Shown: positions 26,805-36,012 of the stretch, piece after piece
Layout: each line of letters starts with the position of its first letter
Position numbering within the stretch: position 1 is the first letter of the stretch
DNA from: an uncultured Lysobacteraceae bacterium
GTDB taxonomy: Bacteria; Pseudomonadota; Gammaproteobacteria; Xanthomonadales; Xanthomonadaceae
Assembly (NCBI GenBank): GCA_946482565.1
Contig: CAMLSB010000003.1
Span: 1 to 44,172 of the forward strand
Direction of reading: 5' to 3'
Length of the DNA: 44,172 nt
Position numbers and translations under genes: made by a program
The notes under the pieces: model-generated
What the model was told of the DNA's origin: nothing
Database searches by the model: none
The model's input: only the letters and a program-made list of their open reading frames with translations

Positions 26805-28913
26805 GTGCTGCACTCGCCGACGCTGCGCTCCCTGGTCGCAATGAAGCCGCGCGACGTGCCGGTGCGCGTCGCGGTCCGCAACACCCTCGCGATCGTCGTC
26901 CCGCTGGTCGCGGGCCTCGCCACGGGTCACGAAGCCGCGGGCCTTGCCGTCTCCACCGGCGCGCTCAACACCATGTTCACCGACCAGCCGGGGCCTTACC
27001 GGCTGCGGCTGCAGCGCATGCTGCTGGCGGCGCTCGCGGCAGGACTGGCGGCGTTGATCGGCATCCTCGTCGGCGACAGCCTGTGGCCGCTGGCCGTCGC
27101 CGCGTTCGCGGTCGCGTTCGCCGGCGGCATGCTGGTCGCGCTGGGGCCGATGGCCGGGCGCGTCGGGCTGACCAGCATGATCGTGCTGGTGATCACCGCA
27201 TCGATGGAGATCCCGCGCGAGCAGGCCGGCGGCGTCGCGGCGCTGATCTTCGCGGGGGGCGCGCTGCAGGCGCTGTTCGCGATCATGGCCTGGCCGCTGC
27301 AGCGCTACCGCCCGGAACGCTTCGCGCTAGCGGACGTGCTCGCGCAGCTCGCGGCGACGGCGCGGACGCGGCCGGATGCCGCGCAGCAGCCCGCCGTGTC
27401 GCTCGCCGCCATGGAGGCGCTGGTGTTGCTGCACGGCGAATATCGTGAGCGCGGCGAAGCCATGCGCGCATTCCGGGTGATCGCCGAGGTCTGCGAACGG
27501 GCGCGCATCGACCTGCTGGCGCTCAGCGACCTGCACGCGCGCAGCATCGAGGCCGGCGCGCGCCGCCGCATCGGCGACGTGCTCGACCAGGCCGCGATCG
27601 TGTTCGACGCACTGGCGGAGGGCATGCGCAGCGCGACGCCGCCGGCGGGCGCGGACGCGCTCGCCGCGAGCTACACGCTGCGCGTGCGCGCGCTGTCGGA
27701 CCAGGACGTCGCGACGGCCGACGGCGACCTGCGGCTGGCCCGGATCGCGCGCGAACGCGCCGAAAGCCTCGGCGGCCAGCTCCGCTCGCTGCTGCGCAAC
27801 GCGCCGCAGGCGAGCAGCCGCGGCGAAGCGGCTGCGCAACGCGCCGACGCGCGGCTGCCCGGCGCCCTGCGCACGGCGGCCGCTTGGCCCACGCTGCGCG
27901 CGAACCTCGGTGCCGGCTCGGTCGCGTTTCGCCACGCGTTGCGCTGCGCCACCTGCGTCGCGGTCGCCGCCGCGGTGGAGCGCGCGCTCGAAGTCCCGCA
28001 CGGCGCATGGATTCCCATGACCGCCGCGATCGTGCTGAAGCCGGACTTCGGCGGCACCCTGCGCTTCGGCGTGCTGCGCGTCGCCGGCACGCTGGCGGGC
28101 CTGCTGCTCGCGTCGCTGCTCGCGCACTACGCGATGGGCGACCCGACGCTGCGCGTGCTGCTGCTCGCGGCGCTGTGCATCGGGTTCCGGCTCACGGCCA
28201 CGGTCAATTACGGCATCGGCGTGGCCTTCCTCACCGGCATGGTGGTGGTGCTGCTCACGTTCCGTGGCATGTCGCCGGCGGACTCGATGCATGCGCGCGT
28301 CGTGGGGACGCTCGCCGGCAGCGCGCTCGCGCTGTGCGCGTACGCCTTGTGGCCCACCTGGGAAAGCCGGCGCACCCAGGCGGCCCTCGCCGCGGTGATC
28401 GATGCCTATCGCGCACACCTGGCCGCGGTGTTCACCGGCCGCCTCGGCGAACTCGCCGAGACGCGCGCCTCCGCGCGCCGCGCACGCACGAATGCGCAGG
28501 CTTCGCTGGAGCGCTTGCGTGGCGAACCGCGGCGCAAGCGTTCGCTGCGCGAGATCGAACGCGCCGAAGCGTTGCTGGCCAACGCCAGCCGCCTGGTCCG
28601 CGCCGGCGTCGCGCTGGAGGCACTGCAACTCGACGGGCGCCAGCTCCCGCGCGAGACCACGCTGGTTGCGTTCGCCGGCCGCACCGACGCCACCCTGGCC
28701 GCCATCTCCGCCACCCTCGCCCACGGCACGCCCCTGGAAGCGGAATCGCTCCGCCCCGCCGAGCGCCTGGTCGCGGCGGCACTGGCCAGCGCCGTCGCCG
28801 CGCACGACCCGATCGCCCTGGCCGTCGCCGACGCCTGCGATCGCATCGCCGACAGCATCGACACCCTGGCCCATCTCGCCCACCCGTCGGCGCCGGCCAC
28901 GCCGGCTGGGTAA
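26805..28913 (+). CDS. FUSC-family membrane protein, aromatic acid exporter candidate
   Basis: A 702-residue inner-membrane protein of the fusaric-acid-resistance/AaeB/YccS type. The layout is two membrane halves separated by a soluble region. The N-terminal half (residues about 20-165) has several hydrophobic segments, such as LLAALAAGLAALIGILVG. The middle ~200 residues are hydrophilic and helical. The second membrane half begins FRHALRCATCVAVAAAVERAL and includes the conserved GAWIPMTAAIVLKPDFGGTLRFG and RVVGTLAGSALAL. A helical C-terminal domain follows. It is embedded in the kynurenine cluster and may export toxic aromatic acids. The GTG at 26805 is the longest start; the ATG at 26841 is an alternative. 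Confidence 0.85.
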   Translation: MLHSPTLRSLVAMKPRDVPVRVAVRNTLAIVVPLVAGLATGHEAAGLAVSTGALNTMFTDQPGPYRLRLQRMLLAALAAGLAALIGILVGDSLWPLAVAAFAVAFAGGMLVALGPMAGRVGLTSMIVLVITASMEIPREQAGGVAALIFAGGALQALFAIMAWPLQRYRPERFALADVLAQLAATARTRPDAAQQPAVSLAAMEALVLLHGEYRERGEAMRAFRVIAEVCERARIDLLALSDLHARSIEAGARRRIGDVLDQAAIVFDALAEGMRSATPPAGADALAASYTLRVRALSDQDVATADGDLRLARIARERAESLGGQLRSLLRNAPQASSRGEAAAQRADARLPGALRTAAAWPTLRANLGAGSVAFRHALRCATCVAVAAAVERALEVPHGAWIPMTAAIVLKPDFGGTLRFGVLRVAGTLAGLLLASLLAHYAMGDPTLRVLLLAALCIGFRLTATVNYGIGVAFLTGMVVVLLTFRGMSPADSMHARVVGTLAGSALALCAYALWPTWESRRTQAALAAVIDAYRAHLAAVFTGRLGELAETRASARRARTNAQASLERLRGEPRRKRSLREIERAEALLANASRLVRAGVALEALQLDGRQLPRETTLVAFAGRTDATLAAISATLAHGTPLEAESLRPAERLVAAALASAVAAHDPIALAVADACDRIADSIDTLAHLAHPSAPATPAG

Positions 28914-28922
28914 ACTGCACCG

Positions 28923-29948
28923 ATGCTCAAGATCGATGTCCACGCCCACTACCTCCCGCGCGACTGGCCCGACCTGGCCGCGCGCTACGGCGACAACCGC
29001 TTCCCGGTGATCCACCACGGCGACGACGGCCGCCACCGCATCTACAAGGACGGGAAGTTCTTCCGCGAGATCTGGCCCAAGACCTGGGATCCGGACGAAC
29101 GCATCGAGGACTACGCGCGCTTCGGCGTGCAGGTGCAGGTGATCAGCACCGTGCCGGTGATGTTCAGCTACTGGGCCAAGCCCGACCAGGCATTGGCGCT
29201 GCACCAGGCGCTCAACGACCACATGGCGGACACCTGCCGCGCGCATCCGCGCCACTACGCCGGCATCGGTACGGTGCCGATGCAGTCGCCGCGGCTCGCG
29301 ATCCAGGAACTGGAGCGCTGCGTGGACCAGTTGGGGCTGCAGGGCGTGCAGATCGGCTCGCACGTCGAGACGCCCAACGGCGGCAACTGGAACCTCGACG
29401 CGCCCGAACTGTTCGACTTCTTCCAGGCCGCCAGCGACCTGGGCGCGGCGATCCTGGTGCACCCGTGGGACATGATGGGCACCGATTCGATGCCCAGGTA
29501 CTGGCTGCCGTGGCTGGTGGGCATGCCCGCCGAACAGTCGCGCGCAGCGTGCTGCCTGGTGTTCGGCGGCGTGCTGGAGCGGCTGCCGAAACTGCGCATC
29601 TGCCTCGCCCACGGCGGCGGCAGCTTCCCCTACACCATCGGTCGCATCGAGCACGGCTTCAACATGCGCCCCGACCTCGTCGCCACCGACAACCCGCGCA
29701 ATCCCCGCGAATACCTGCAGCGGCTGTACTTCGATTCCTGGGTCGCCGACGAGCGCGCGCTGCGCTACCTGCTCGACGTGTGCGGCGTCGACCGGGTGAT
29801 GCTCGGTACCGACTATCCGTTCCCGCTGGGCGAACAGGTACCGGGCGCCGGCATCGACGCGCTCGGCCTCGACGTACCCGGACGCGAACGCCTTTACCAC
29901 GGCACGGCGCTGGAATGGCTGGGCCTGCCGGAGTCGCGGTTCGCATGA
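28923..29948 (+). CDS. nbaD: 2-amino-3-carboxymuconate-6-semialdehyde decarboxylase (ACMSD)
   Basis: An amidohydrolase-fold, zinc-dependent decarboxylase, 341 residues. Metal ligands are His7, His9, His180 (in LVHPWDMMG) and Asp297 (in LGTDYPFPLGE), and the catalytic base is His230 in LAHGGGSFPY. These are the same residues and spacings as in the characterised Pseudomonas enzyme. It turns ACMS into 2-aminomuconate semialdehyde, diverting it from non-enzymatic cyclisation to quinolinate and so from NAD synthesis. It is followed 28 bases later by kynU. Confidence 0.95.
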   Translation: MLKIDVHAHYLPRDWPDLAARYGDNRFPVIHHGDDGRHRIYKDGKFFREIWPKTWDPDERIEDYARFGVQVQVISTVPVMFSYWAKPDQALALHQALNDHMADTCRAHPRHYAGIGTVPMQSPRLAIQELERCVDQLGLQGVQIGSHVETPNGGNWNLDAPELFDFFQAASDLGAAILVHPWDMMGTDSMPRYWLPWLVGMPAEQSRAACCLVFGGVLERLPKLRICLAHGGGSFPYTIGRIEHGFNMRPDLVATDNPRNPREYLQRLYFDSWVADERALRYLLDVCGVDRVMLGTDYPFPLGEQVPGAGIDALGLDVPGRERLYHGTALEWLGLPESRFA

Positions 29949-29976
29949 GCAGGCACGACCGAACGAGCATCGCCGC

Positions 29977-31257
29977 ATGAGCACGCCCGCCACCGACGAA
30001 CACGCCCGCGCGCTCGACGCCGCCGATCCGCTGTCGGCGCTGCGCGGTGAATTCCACCTGCCGCGCCACGGCGATGCCGAGCAGGCCTATTTCTGCGGCA
30101 ATTCGCTCGGCCTGCAGCCGAAGGGCGCGCGTGCCGTCGTCGACCAAGTCATGTCCAAGTGGGCACGCGAGGCGGTCGAGGGGCATTTCCTCGAACCTGC
30201 GCCGTGGATGCCGTACCACGAGCTCGTGCGCGACGGCCTGGCCCGCGTGGTCGGCGCACGGCCGGCGGAAGTGGTGGCGATGAACTCGCTCACCGCCAAC
30301 CTGCATTTCATGCTGGCGAGCTTCTACCGGCCGACGCGCGAGCGCCCGGCGATCCTGATGGAAGCCGGCGCATTCCCGTCGGATCGCTACGCGCTCGAGT
30401 CGCAGGTGCGTTTCCACGGGTTCGACCCCACGACCGACCTCATCGAGGTGCAGCCCGACGCACCCGAAGGCACCTTCTCGATGGCGGCGATCGCCGAGGC
30501 GATCGAGCACCACGGTCCGCGCATCGCGACGATCGTCTGGCCGGGCGTGCAGTACCGCACCGGGCAGGCGTTCGACCTCGCTGAAATCGCGCGGCTCGGC
30601 CGGGCGGCGGGCGCGATCGTGGGCTTCGACCTCGCCCATGGCGTGGGCAACCTGCCCTTGCGCCTGCACGACGACGGCGCCGATTTCGCGGTGTGGTGCC
30701 ACTATAAATACATGAACTCGGGTCCCGGCGCGGTCGCCGGCTGCTTCGTGCACGAGCGCCACGCGCACACCGACCGGCCGCGGCTCACGGGCTGGTGGGG
30801 CCACGACCAGTCCTCGCGCTTCCGCATGGGGCCGGACTTCGTGCCGACGCCCGGTGCCGACGGCTGGCAGCTCAGCAATCCGCCGATCCTGGGCCTAGCG
30901 CCGCTGCGCGCCTCGCTCGACCTCTTCGCGCGCGCCGGCGGCATGGACGCGTTGCGGGCCCGCTCGCTGCGGCTCACCGGTTACCTCGAGGCGCTGATCC
31001 GCGAACGCCTCGCCGACACGCTGCAGGTCGTGACGCCTGCCGATCCGGCGCAACGCGGCGCGCAACTGTCGCTGCGCGTCGCCGGCGGACGCGAGCGTGG
31101 CCGCGCCCTGTTCGAATCCCTCGAAAGCCGGGGCATCGTCGGCGACTGGCGCGAGCCGGACGTGATCCGGATCTCGCCCGCGCCGCTCTACAACAGCCAC
31201 GCCGACATCCTGCGCTTCGTGCGCGGCGTCGAAGCCTGGCGCGGCAGCGACGCATGA
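29977..31257 (+). CDS. kynU: Kynureninase
   Basis: A fold-type I PLP enzyme cleaving kynurenine or 3-hydroxykynurenine to (3-hydroxy)anthranilate and alanine. The 426 residues match the family. The N-terminal YFCGNSLGLQPKGAR motif, the FDLAHGVGNLPL segment (Asp218, His221) and the PLP-binding Lys244 in CHYKYMNSGPGA are all visible. It precedes kmo and its stop overlaps the kmo start (ATGA), so the substrate is most likely 3-hydroxykynurenine. Confidence 0.97.
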   Translation: MSTPATDEHARALDAADPLSALRGEFHLPRHGDAEQAYFCGNSLGLQPKGARAVVDQVMSKWAREAVEGHFLEPAPWMPYHELVRDGLARVVGARPAEVVAMNSLTANLHFMLASFYRPTRERPAILMEAGAFPSDRYALESQVRFHGFDPTTDLIEVQPDAPEGTFSMAAIAEAIEHHGPRIATIVWPGVQYRTGQAFDLAEIARLGRAAGAIVGFDLAHGVGNLPLRLHDDGADFAVWCHYKYMNSGPGAVAGCFVHERHAHTDRPRLTGWWGHDQSSRFRMGPDFVPTPGADGWQLSNPPILGLAPLRASLDLFARAGGMDALRARSLRLTGYLEALIRERLADTLQVVTPADPAQRGAQLSLRVAGGRERGRALFESLESRGIVGDWREPDVIRISPAPLYNSHADILRFVRGVEAWRGSDA

Positions 31258-32624
31258 AACCCGAAGGGTCGCTCACGATCGTCGGCGCCGGCCTGGCCGG
31301 CGCCCTCCTCGCCACGCTGCTCGCGCAGCGCGGCTGGCGCGTCGAGGTGTTCGAACGCCGCGGCGATCCGCGCCTGCACGGCTATGCCGGCGGCCGTTCG
31401 ATCAACCTGGCGCTGGCCGAGCGCGGCCTGCATGCGCTGCGCCAGGCCAGCGCGGACGGCACCGTGCTGGAACGCGCGGTGATGATGCGCGGGCGCATGA
31501 TCCATCCCCTCCACTGCGACGTGCACCTGCAGCGCTACGGGCGCGACGACAGCGAGGTGATCTGGTCGGTCAGCCGCGGCGAGCTCAACATCGCGCTCCT
31601 GGATGCGGCGGAGGCCGCCGGCGCGACGCTGCACTTCGACCGAGGTCTTGCGGAAGTGGACTTCACCCGGGGCGTGGCGTCGTTCCGTGGCGACGGCGGC
31701 GACCACGTGCACGAATTCACCGCCCTCTTCGGCTGCGACGGCGCCGGTTCCACGCTGCGCTCGCGGATGGCGCTGAACATGGATCTCGGTGAACGCACCG
31801 AATGGCTCGAGCACGGCTACAAGGAACTCGAGATCCCGCCGGCACCCGACGGCGGCTTCCGCATCGAGCCGAACGCACTGCACATCTGGCCGCGCGGACG
31901 CTACATGTGCATCGCCCTGCCCAACGACGAGCGCACCTTCACGGTCACCCTGTTCATGGCGCTGCATGCGGACGGCAGCGGCGATCCCGACTTCGATGCC
32001 ATCGCGGACGCGGCGGCGGCGCGCGCACTGTTCGAACGCGACTTCGCCGACGCCCTGCCCCTGATCCCGGCGCTGGAACACGATTTCGAGGCGAACCCGA
32101 CCGGCACGCTCGCCACGCTCCATCTCGACCGCTGGCACCTCGGCGGCCAGGCGGTGCTGCTCGGCGACGCCGCGCACGCGATGGTGCCCTTCCACGGCCA
32201 GGGCATGAACTGCGCGTTCGAGGACTGCGTGGCGCTGGCCGACCACATCGCCGCCGCGCCGACGCTGGAAGCCGCGTTCGCCGCGTTCGAAGCACAGCGG
32301 CTGCCGGACGCACGCGCGATCCAGGCGATGGCGCTCGAGAATTACATCGAGATGCGCGACCTGGTCGACGACCCGGATTTCCTCCTGCAGCGCGAACTCG
32401 AGCAGGCGCTGCACGCGCGGCACCCGACGCGCTTCGTGCCGCACTACACGATGGTGACGTTCATGCGCATCCCCTACGCCGTCGCGCACCGGCGCAGCGA
32501 GGTCCAGCGCGGCATCCTCGTCGAGGCGACGCGCGGCCTGCGTTCGCTGGAAGGCTTGGACTGGGCCAGGGTGGACGCCGCGATAGAACGCCTGCTGCCG
32601 CCGCTCGCCGATGCGCCGGCCTGA
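31254..32624 (+). CDS. kmo: Kynurenine 3-monooxygenase
   Basis: A FAD-dependent aromatic hydroxylase converting kynurenine to 3-hydroxykynurenine with NADPH and O2. The 456 residues have the GxGxxG FAD motif (IVGAGLAGALLA), the family motif GRSINLALAERGLHALR, and the second FAD/ribityl motif LLGDAAHAMVPFHGQGMNCA followed by FEDC. The KMO-specific motifs separate it from other salicylate-type hydroxylases. The C-terminal ~80 residues, which in KMO associate with membrane, contain PHYTMVTFMRIPYAVAHRR. It overlaps kynU and precedes sbcB by 42 bases. Confidence 0.97.
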   Translation: MKPEGSLTIVGAGLAGALLATLLAQRGWRVEVFERRGDPRLHGYAGGRSINLALAERGLHALRQASADGTVLERAVMMRGRMIHPLHCDVHLQRYGRDDSEVIWSVSRGELNIALLDAAEAAGATLHFDRGLAEVDFTRGVASFRGDGGDHVHEFTALFGCDGAGSTLRSRMALNMDLGERTEWLEHGYKELEIPPAPDGGFRIEPNALHIWPRGRYMCIALPNDERTFTVTLFMALHADGSGDPDFDAIADAAAARALFERDFADALPLIPALEHDFEANPTGTLATLHLDRWHLGGQAVLLGDAAHAMVPFHGQGMNCAFEDCVALADHIAAAPTLEAAFAAFEAQRLPDARAIQAMALENYIEMRDLVDDPDFLLQRELEQALHARHPTRFVPHYTMVTFMRIPYAVAHRRSEVQRGILVEATRGLRSLEGLDWARVDAAIERLLPPLADAPA

Positions 32625-32666
32625 GTCGCAACCGGTGAGCCGGCCCCGAGCGAGGATGCCTGCCTC

Positions 32667-34151
32667 ATGAGCGGCAGCTTCCTGTTCTACGACCTGGAGA
32701 CCTTCGACGTCGACCCGCAGCGGTCGCGCATCGCGCAGTTCGCGGCGATCCGCACCGACGAGGCGCTGGTCGAAATCGACGCGCCGATCGACTTCATGGT
32801 CCGCCCGGCGGACGACCTGCTGCCCTCGCCCGGCGCGTCCCTGGTCACCGGCATCGCCCCGCAGCGCGCCCTGCGCGAGGGCGTCAACGAAGCCGAGGCC
32901 TTCGCCCGCATCGCCGACGCCATGTCGCGCCCCGGCACCTGCACCCTGGGCTACAACTCGCTGCGCTTCGACGACGAGTTCGTGCGCAACGGCCTGTTCC
33001 GCAATTTCCACGACCCGTACGAGCGCGAGTGGCGCAACGGCAATTGCCGCTGGGACCTGCTCGACGTGATGCGGCTTGCCCACGCGCTGCGCCCCGAAGG
33101 CCTGCAGTGGCCGCTGCGCGAGGACGGCAACGCCTCGTTCCGGCTCGAACACCTGGCGCTGGCCAACGGCGTCCGTGAGGGCGATGCGCACGAGGCCTTG
33201 TCGGACGTGCGCGCGCTGATCGGCCTGGCGCGCCTGCTGCGCGCCGCACAGCCGAAGTTCTGGGAGTACGCGCTGCGCCTGCGCGACAAGCGCTACGCCG
33301 GCAGCCTGCTCGACCCGATCGCGATGAACCCGGTGCTGCACGTCTCGCAGCGCTATCCGGCCGCGCGCCTGTGCGCGGCCGCGGTCGTGCCGCTGGCGCG
33401 GCATCCGCGTTACGACGGCCGCGTCATCGTGTTCGACCTCGACGCCGACCCCGCGCAGGTGCTCGACCTCGACGCCGCGGCCATCGCGGCACGGCTGTTC
33501 GTGCGGCGCGAGGACCTCCCCGAAGGCGTCGAACGCATCGCGCTGAAGGAAGTGCACCTCAACCGCAGCCCGGCGCTGGTGGCGTGGAACCACCTGCGCG
33601 ATGGCGACTTCGAGCGGCTGGCGATCGACCGCGCCGCGATCGAGGCGCGCGCCGCGCGCCTGCGCGCCGCCGGACCCGCGCTCGCCGAGAAGATCCGGCA
33701 GGTGCATGCGCTGGAGCGCGAACGCGTGCCAGCCGATCCCGACGCCTCGCTCTACGACGGCTTCCTGCCGGATGCCGACCGGCGCCGCTGCGCACAGGTG
33801 CGAGCGACGCCGCCGCAGCTGCTCGGCGGCCAGGATTTCGGTTTCTCGCAGCCGCGGCTGGATGAACTGCTGTTCCGCTATCGCGCGCGCAACTGGCCCG
33901 AGCTGCTGGCCCCGGCCGAGCGCGAGCGCTGGGATGCGTTCCGGCGCACGCGGCTGGCCCCTGGCTCCGGGCTGGCCTCGCCCGACCTCGCGCGCTTCGA
34001 GGCCGATCTCGCGACGCTGCGCGAGCAGCACGCCGGCGATGCCGCGAAGCTGGCGCTGCTCGGCGAACTGGAGGCATGGCGCGCGCAAATCGGCCTGCAA
34101 GCCTCGGCGCAAGCAGCTGCGGCCGCAGCCCTGCCTGGAACCACCGCATGA
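32667..34151 (+). CDS. sbcB: Exodeoxyribonuclease I
   Basis: A 3'-5' exonuclease on single-stranded DNA acting in recombination and mismatch repair. The 494 residues match the family. DEDDh motifs are present: Asp9 and Glu11 in FYDLET, Asp in YNSLRFDDEF, and His/Asp in AHEALSDVRAL. The SH3-like middle and C-terminal helical domains follow (PKFWEYALRLRDKRYAGSLL, FRYRARNWPE). The last bases overlap the next start (ATGA). It begins 42 bases after kmo without a clear new promoter. Confidence 0.95.
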   Translation: MSGSFLFYDLETFDVDPQRSRIAQFAAIRTDEALVEIDAPIDFMVRPADDLLPSPGASLVTGIAPQRALREGVNEAEAFARIADAMSRPGTCTLGYNSLRFDDEFVRNGLFRNFHDPYEREWRNGNCRWDLLDVMRLAHALRPEGLQWPLREDGNASFRLEHLALANGVREGDAHEALSDVRALIGLARLLRAAQPKFWEYALRLRDKRYAGSLLDPIAMNPVLHVSQRYPAARLCAAAVVPLARHPRYDGRVIVFDLDADPAQVLDLDAAAIAARLFVRREDLPEGVERIALKEVHLNRSPALVAWNHLRDGDFERLAIDRAAIEARAARLRAAGPALAEKIRQVHALERERVPADPDASLYDGFLPDADRRRCAQVRATPPQLLGGQDFGFSQPRLDELLFRYRARNWPELLAPAERERWDAFRRTRLAPGSGLASPDLARFEADLATLREQHAGDAAKLALLGELEAWRAQIGLQASAQAAAAAALPGTTA

Positions 34152-34834
34152 GCTCCTACTTCAGCCCGAAATCCTTCGCCTTCCTGCGCGGCATCGCACG
34201 CCACAACGAACGCACCTGGTTCCATGCGCACAAGGCCGACTACGAGGCGCACGTGCGCGTGCCCTTCCAGCGCCTGCTCGGCGACCTGCAGCCGGCGCTC
34301 GCGGCCATCAGCACGCACTATCGTTCCGATCCGCGCACGGTCGGTGGTTCGATGTTCCGCATCCAGCGCGACACGCGTTTCTCCGGCGACAAGGCGCCCT
34401 ACAAGGGCTGGCAGGGCGCACGCCTGTTCCACGAGCGCCGGCGCGAAGTCGCGGCGCCGTCGTTCTACGTGCACCTCGAACCGGGCGGCTGCTTCGTCGG
34501 CGCGGGCCTGTGGCATCCCGAGACGCATACACAACGGCGCGTGCGCCAGTTCATCTTCGAAAACCCCGCCGGCTGGGAGCGCGCCGCGCACGCGCCCGCC
34601 TTCCGGAAGCGCTACGACCTCGGCGCGGACGACATGCTGGTTCGCAATCCGCACGGGTTCCCGGCGGATTTCCCGTTCATCGAGGACCTGCGCCGGCGCA
34701 ATTTCACCGCCTGGCGCGGCATCGACGACGCCACGATGGCCGGTCCGCGCCTGCGCCAGGCGGTCGAACGCGAGCTCGCGGCACTCGCGCCGTTCGTCGA
34801 TTACCTTTGCGCGGCGCTGGACCTGGAGTTCTGA
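34148..34834 (+). CDS. DUF2461 domain protein
   Basis: A 228-residue protein of the widespread DUF2461 (TIGR02453) family, whose function is not established. Signatures are SPKSFAFLRGIARHNERTWF, FRIQRDTRFSGDKAPYKGW, and the SFYVHLEPGGCFVGAGLWHP segment. The start overlaps the sbcB stop (ATGA), so it is translationally coupled to a DNA repair exonuclease. Confidence 0.9.
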   Translation: MSSYFSPKSFAFLRGIARHNERTWFHAHKADYEAHVRVPFQRLLGDLQPALAAISTHYRSDPRTVGGSMFRIQRDTRFSGDKAPYKGWQGARLFHERRREVAAPSFYVHLEPGGCFVGAGLWHPETHTQRRVRQFIFENPAGWERAAHAPAFRKRYDLGADDMLVRNPHGFPADFPFIEDLRRRNFTAWRGIDDATMAGPRLRQAVERELAALAPFVDYLCAALDLEF

Positions 34835-34953
34835 GCGCCTGAAGCCGCGCCGGCGCGCATACACGCCCGCGGGCGCCCGCTTTCACCGCCACTGCACGTC
34901 GCATGCACGCCCCCTCGGCTAGCGTTGGGTGTCATCCCCCGAAGCGCCCGAGA

Positions 34954-36012
34954 ATGAAGATCGCCCAGATCGCCCCCTTGTGCGAAGCCGTGCCGCCGCC
35001 GCTCTACGGCGGCACGGAACGCATCGTCGCCTGGCTCACCGACGCGCTGGTCGACCTGGGCCATGACGTCACCCTGTTCGCTTCGGCCGATTCGCACACG
35101 CGCGCCCGGCTGGTGCCAGGCCGCGATTGCGCGATCCGCATGGATCCGGCGCCGCTGAAGTCCGACCTGGCCGCGCACCTGTCGATGCTGCACGAGGTTC
35201 GTGCGCGGGCCGCCGAGTTCGACGTGCTGCATTTCCACATCGACCTGCTGCATTTCCCGATGTTCGAGGAATTCGCCGGGCGCACCATCACCACGCTGCA
35301 CGGGCGCCTGGACCTCAAGGACCTCGACCACGCGTATCGTCGCTGGCCGCGCTATCCGCTGGTCTCGATCTCCGACGACCAGCGCAGGCCGCTGCGCTTC
35401 GCCAACTGGCGCGGCACGGTGCACCACGGCTTGCCCGAAACCCTGCTTCCATTCAGCCCGCGCGCCGAAGGCGGCTATCTTGCGTTCCTCGGGCGCATTT
35501 CGCCGGAGAAGCGCCCCGATCGCGCGATCGCCATCGCCCGCGCCACCGGCATGCCGCTGCGCATCGCCGCCAAGGTCGACGACGCCGACCGCCAGTACTT
35601 CCGCGAGTCCATCGAGCCACTGCTCGACGATCCGCTGGTGGAATTCGTGGGCGAGATCGGCGACGCCGACAAGGCGCGCTTCCTCGGCGACGCGGCGGCG
35701 CTGCTGTTCCCGATCGACTGGCCGGAACCCTTCGGGTTGGTGATGATCGAGGCGATGGCCTGCGGCACGCCGGTCGTCGCCTGGAACCGCGGCTCGGTGC
35801 CGGAAGTCCTGGAGGATGGCGTCACCGGCCGCATCGTCGACAACCTGGATGCGGCAGCCGATGCGGTGCGCGAGGTGGTCGGCTACGACCGCGGCCGCAT
35901 CCGCGCCACGTTCGAACGCCGCTTCTCCGCGACCGCGATGGCGCGACGCTACGAGGACCTCTATGGCCAGCACCTTCCCATCGAACGGGAGTGCTTCCGT
36001 CGCCTCGCCTGA
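34954..36012 (+). CDS. Glycosyltransferase family 4 protein
   Basis: A 352-residue GT-B fold glycosyltransferase. The N-terminal domain begins MKIAQIAPLCEAVPPPLYGG, a loop common in GT4 enzymes, and the C-terminal nucleotide-sugar domain starts near GGYLAFLGRISPEKRPDRAI. The donor-binding E-x7-E motif is EPFGLVMIEAMACGTPVVAW. The acceptor is unknown; its partner, an amylo-1,6-glucosidase-like protein, starts 50 bases inside its 3' end, suggesting a shared alpha-glucan or exopolysaccharide task. A 119-base gap before it is the only interval in this stretch large enough for a new promoter. Confidence 0.88.
   Translation: MKIAQIAPLCEAVPPPLYGGTERIVAWLTDALVDLGHDVTLFASADSHTRARLVPGRDCAIRMDPAPLKSDLAAHLSMLHEVRARAAEFDVLHFHIDLLHFPMFEEFAGRTITTLHGRLDLKDLDHAYRRWPRYPLVSISDDQRRPLRFANWRGTVHHGLPETLLPFSPRAEGGYLAFLGRISPEKRPDRAIAIARATGMPLRIAAKVDDADRQYFRESIEPLLDDPLVEFVGEIGDADKARFLGDAAALLFPIDWPEPFGLVMIEAMACGTPVVAWNRGSVPEVLEDGVTGRIVDNLDAAADAVREVVGYDRGRIRATFERRFSATAMARRYEDLYGQHLPIERECFRRLA

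Noticed and set aside
29945..29980. Alternative upstream start for kynU at 29945
   Set aside because: That ATG is in another frame and reaches a stop after eleven codons.
27327..29993. Leftward open frame of 888 codons opposite the FUSC and ACMSD genes
   Set aside because: It spans two unrelated rightward genes with intact active-site motifs, a hallmark of codon-bias artefact.
31188..34112. Leftward open frame of 974 codons opposite kmo and sbcB
   Set aside because: Same reason: the rightward genes carry complete FAD and DEDDh motifs, while the antisense translation has no recognisable domain.
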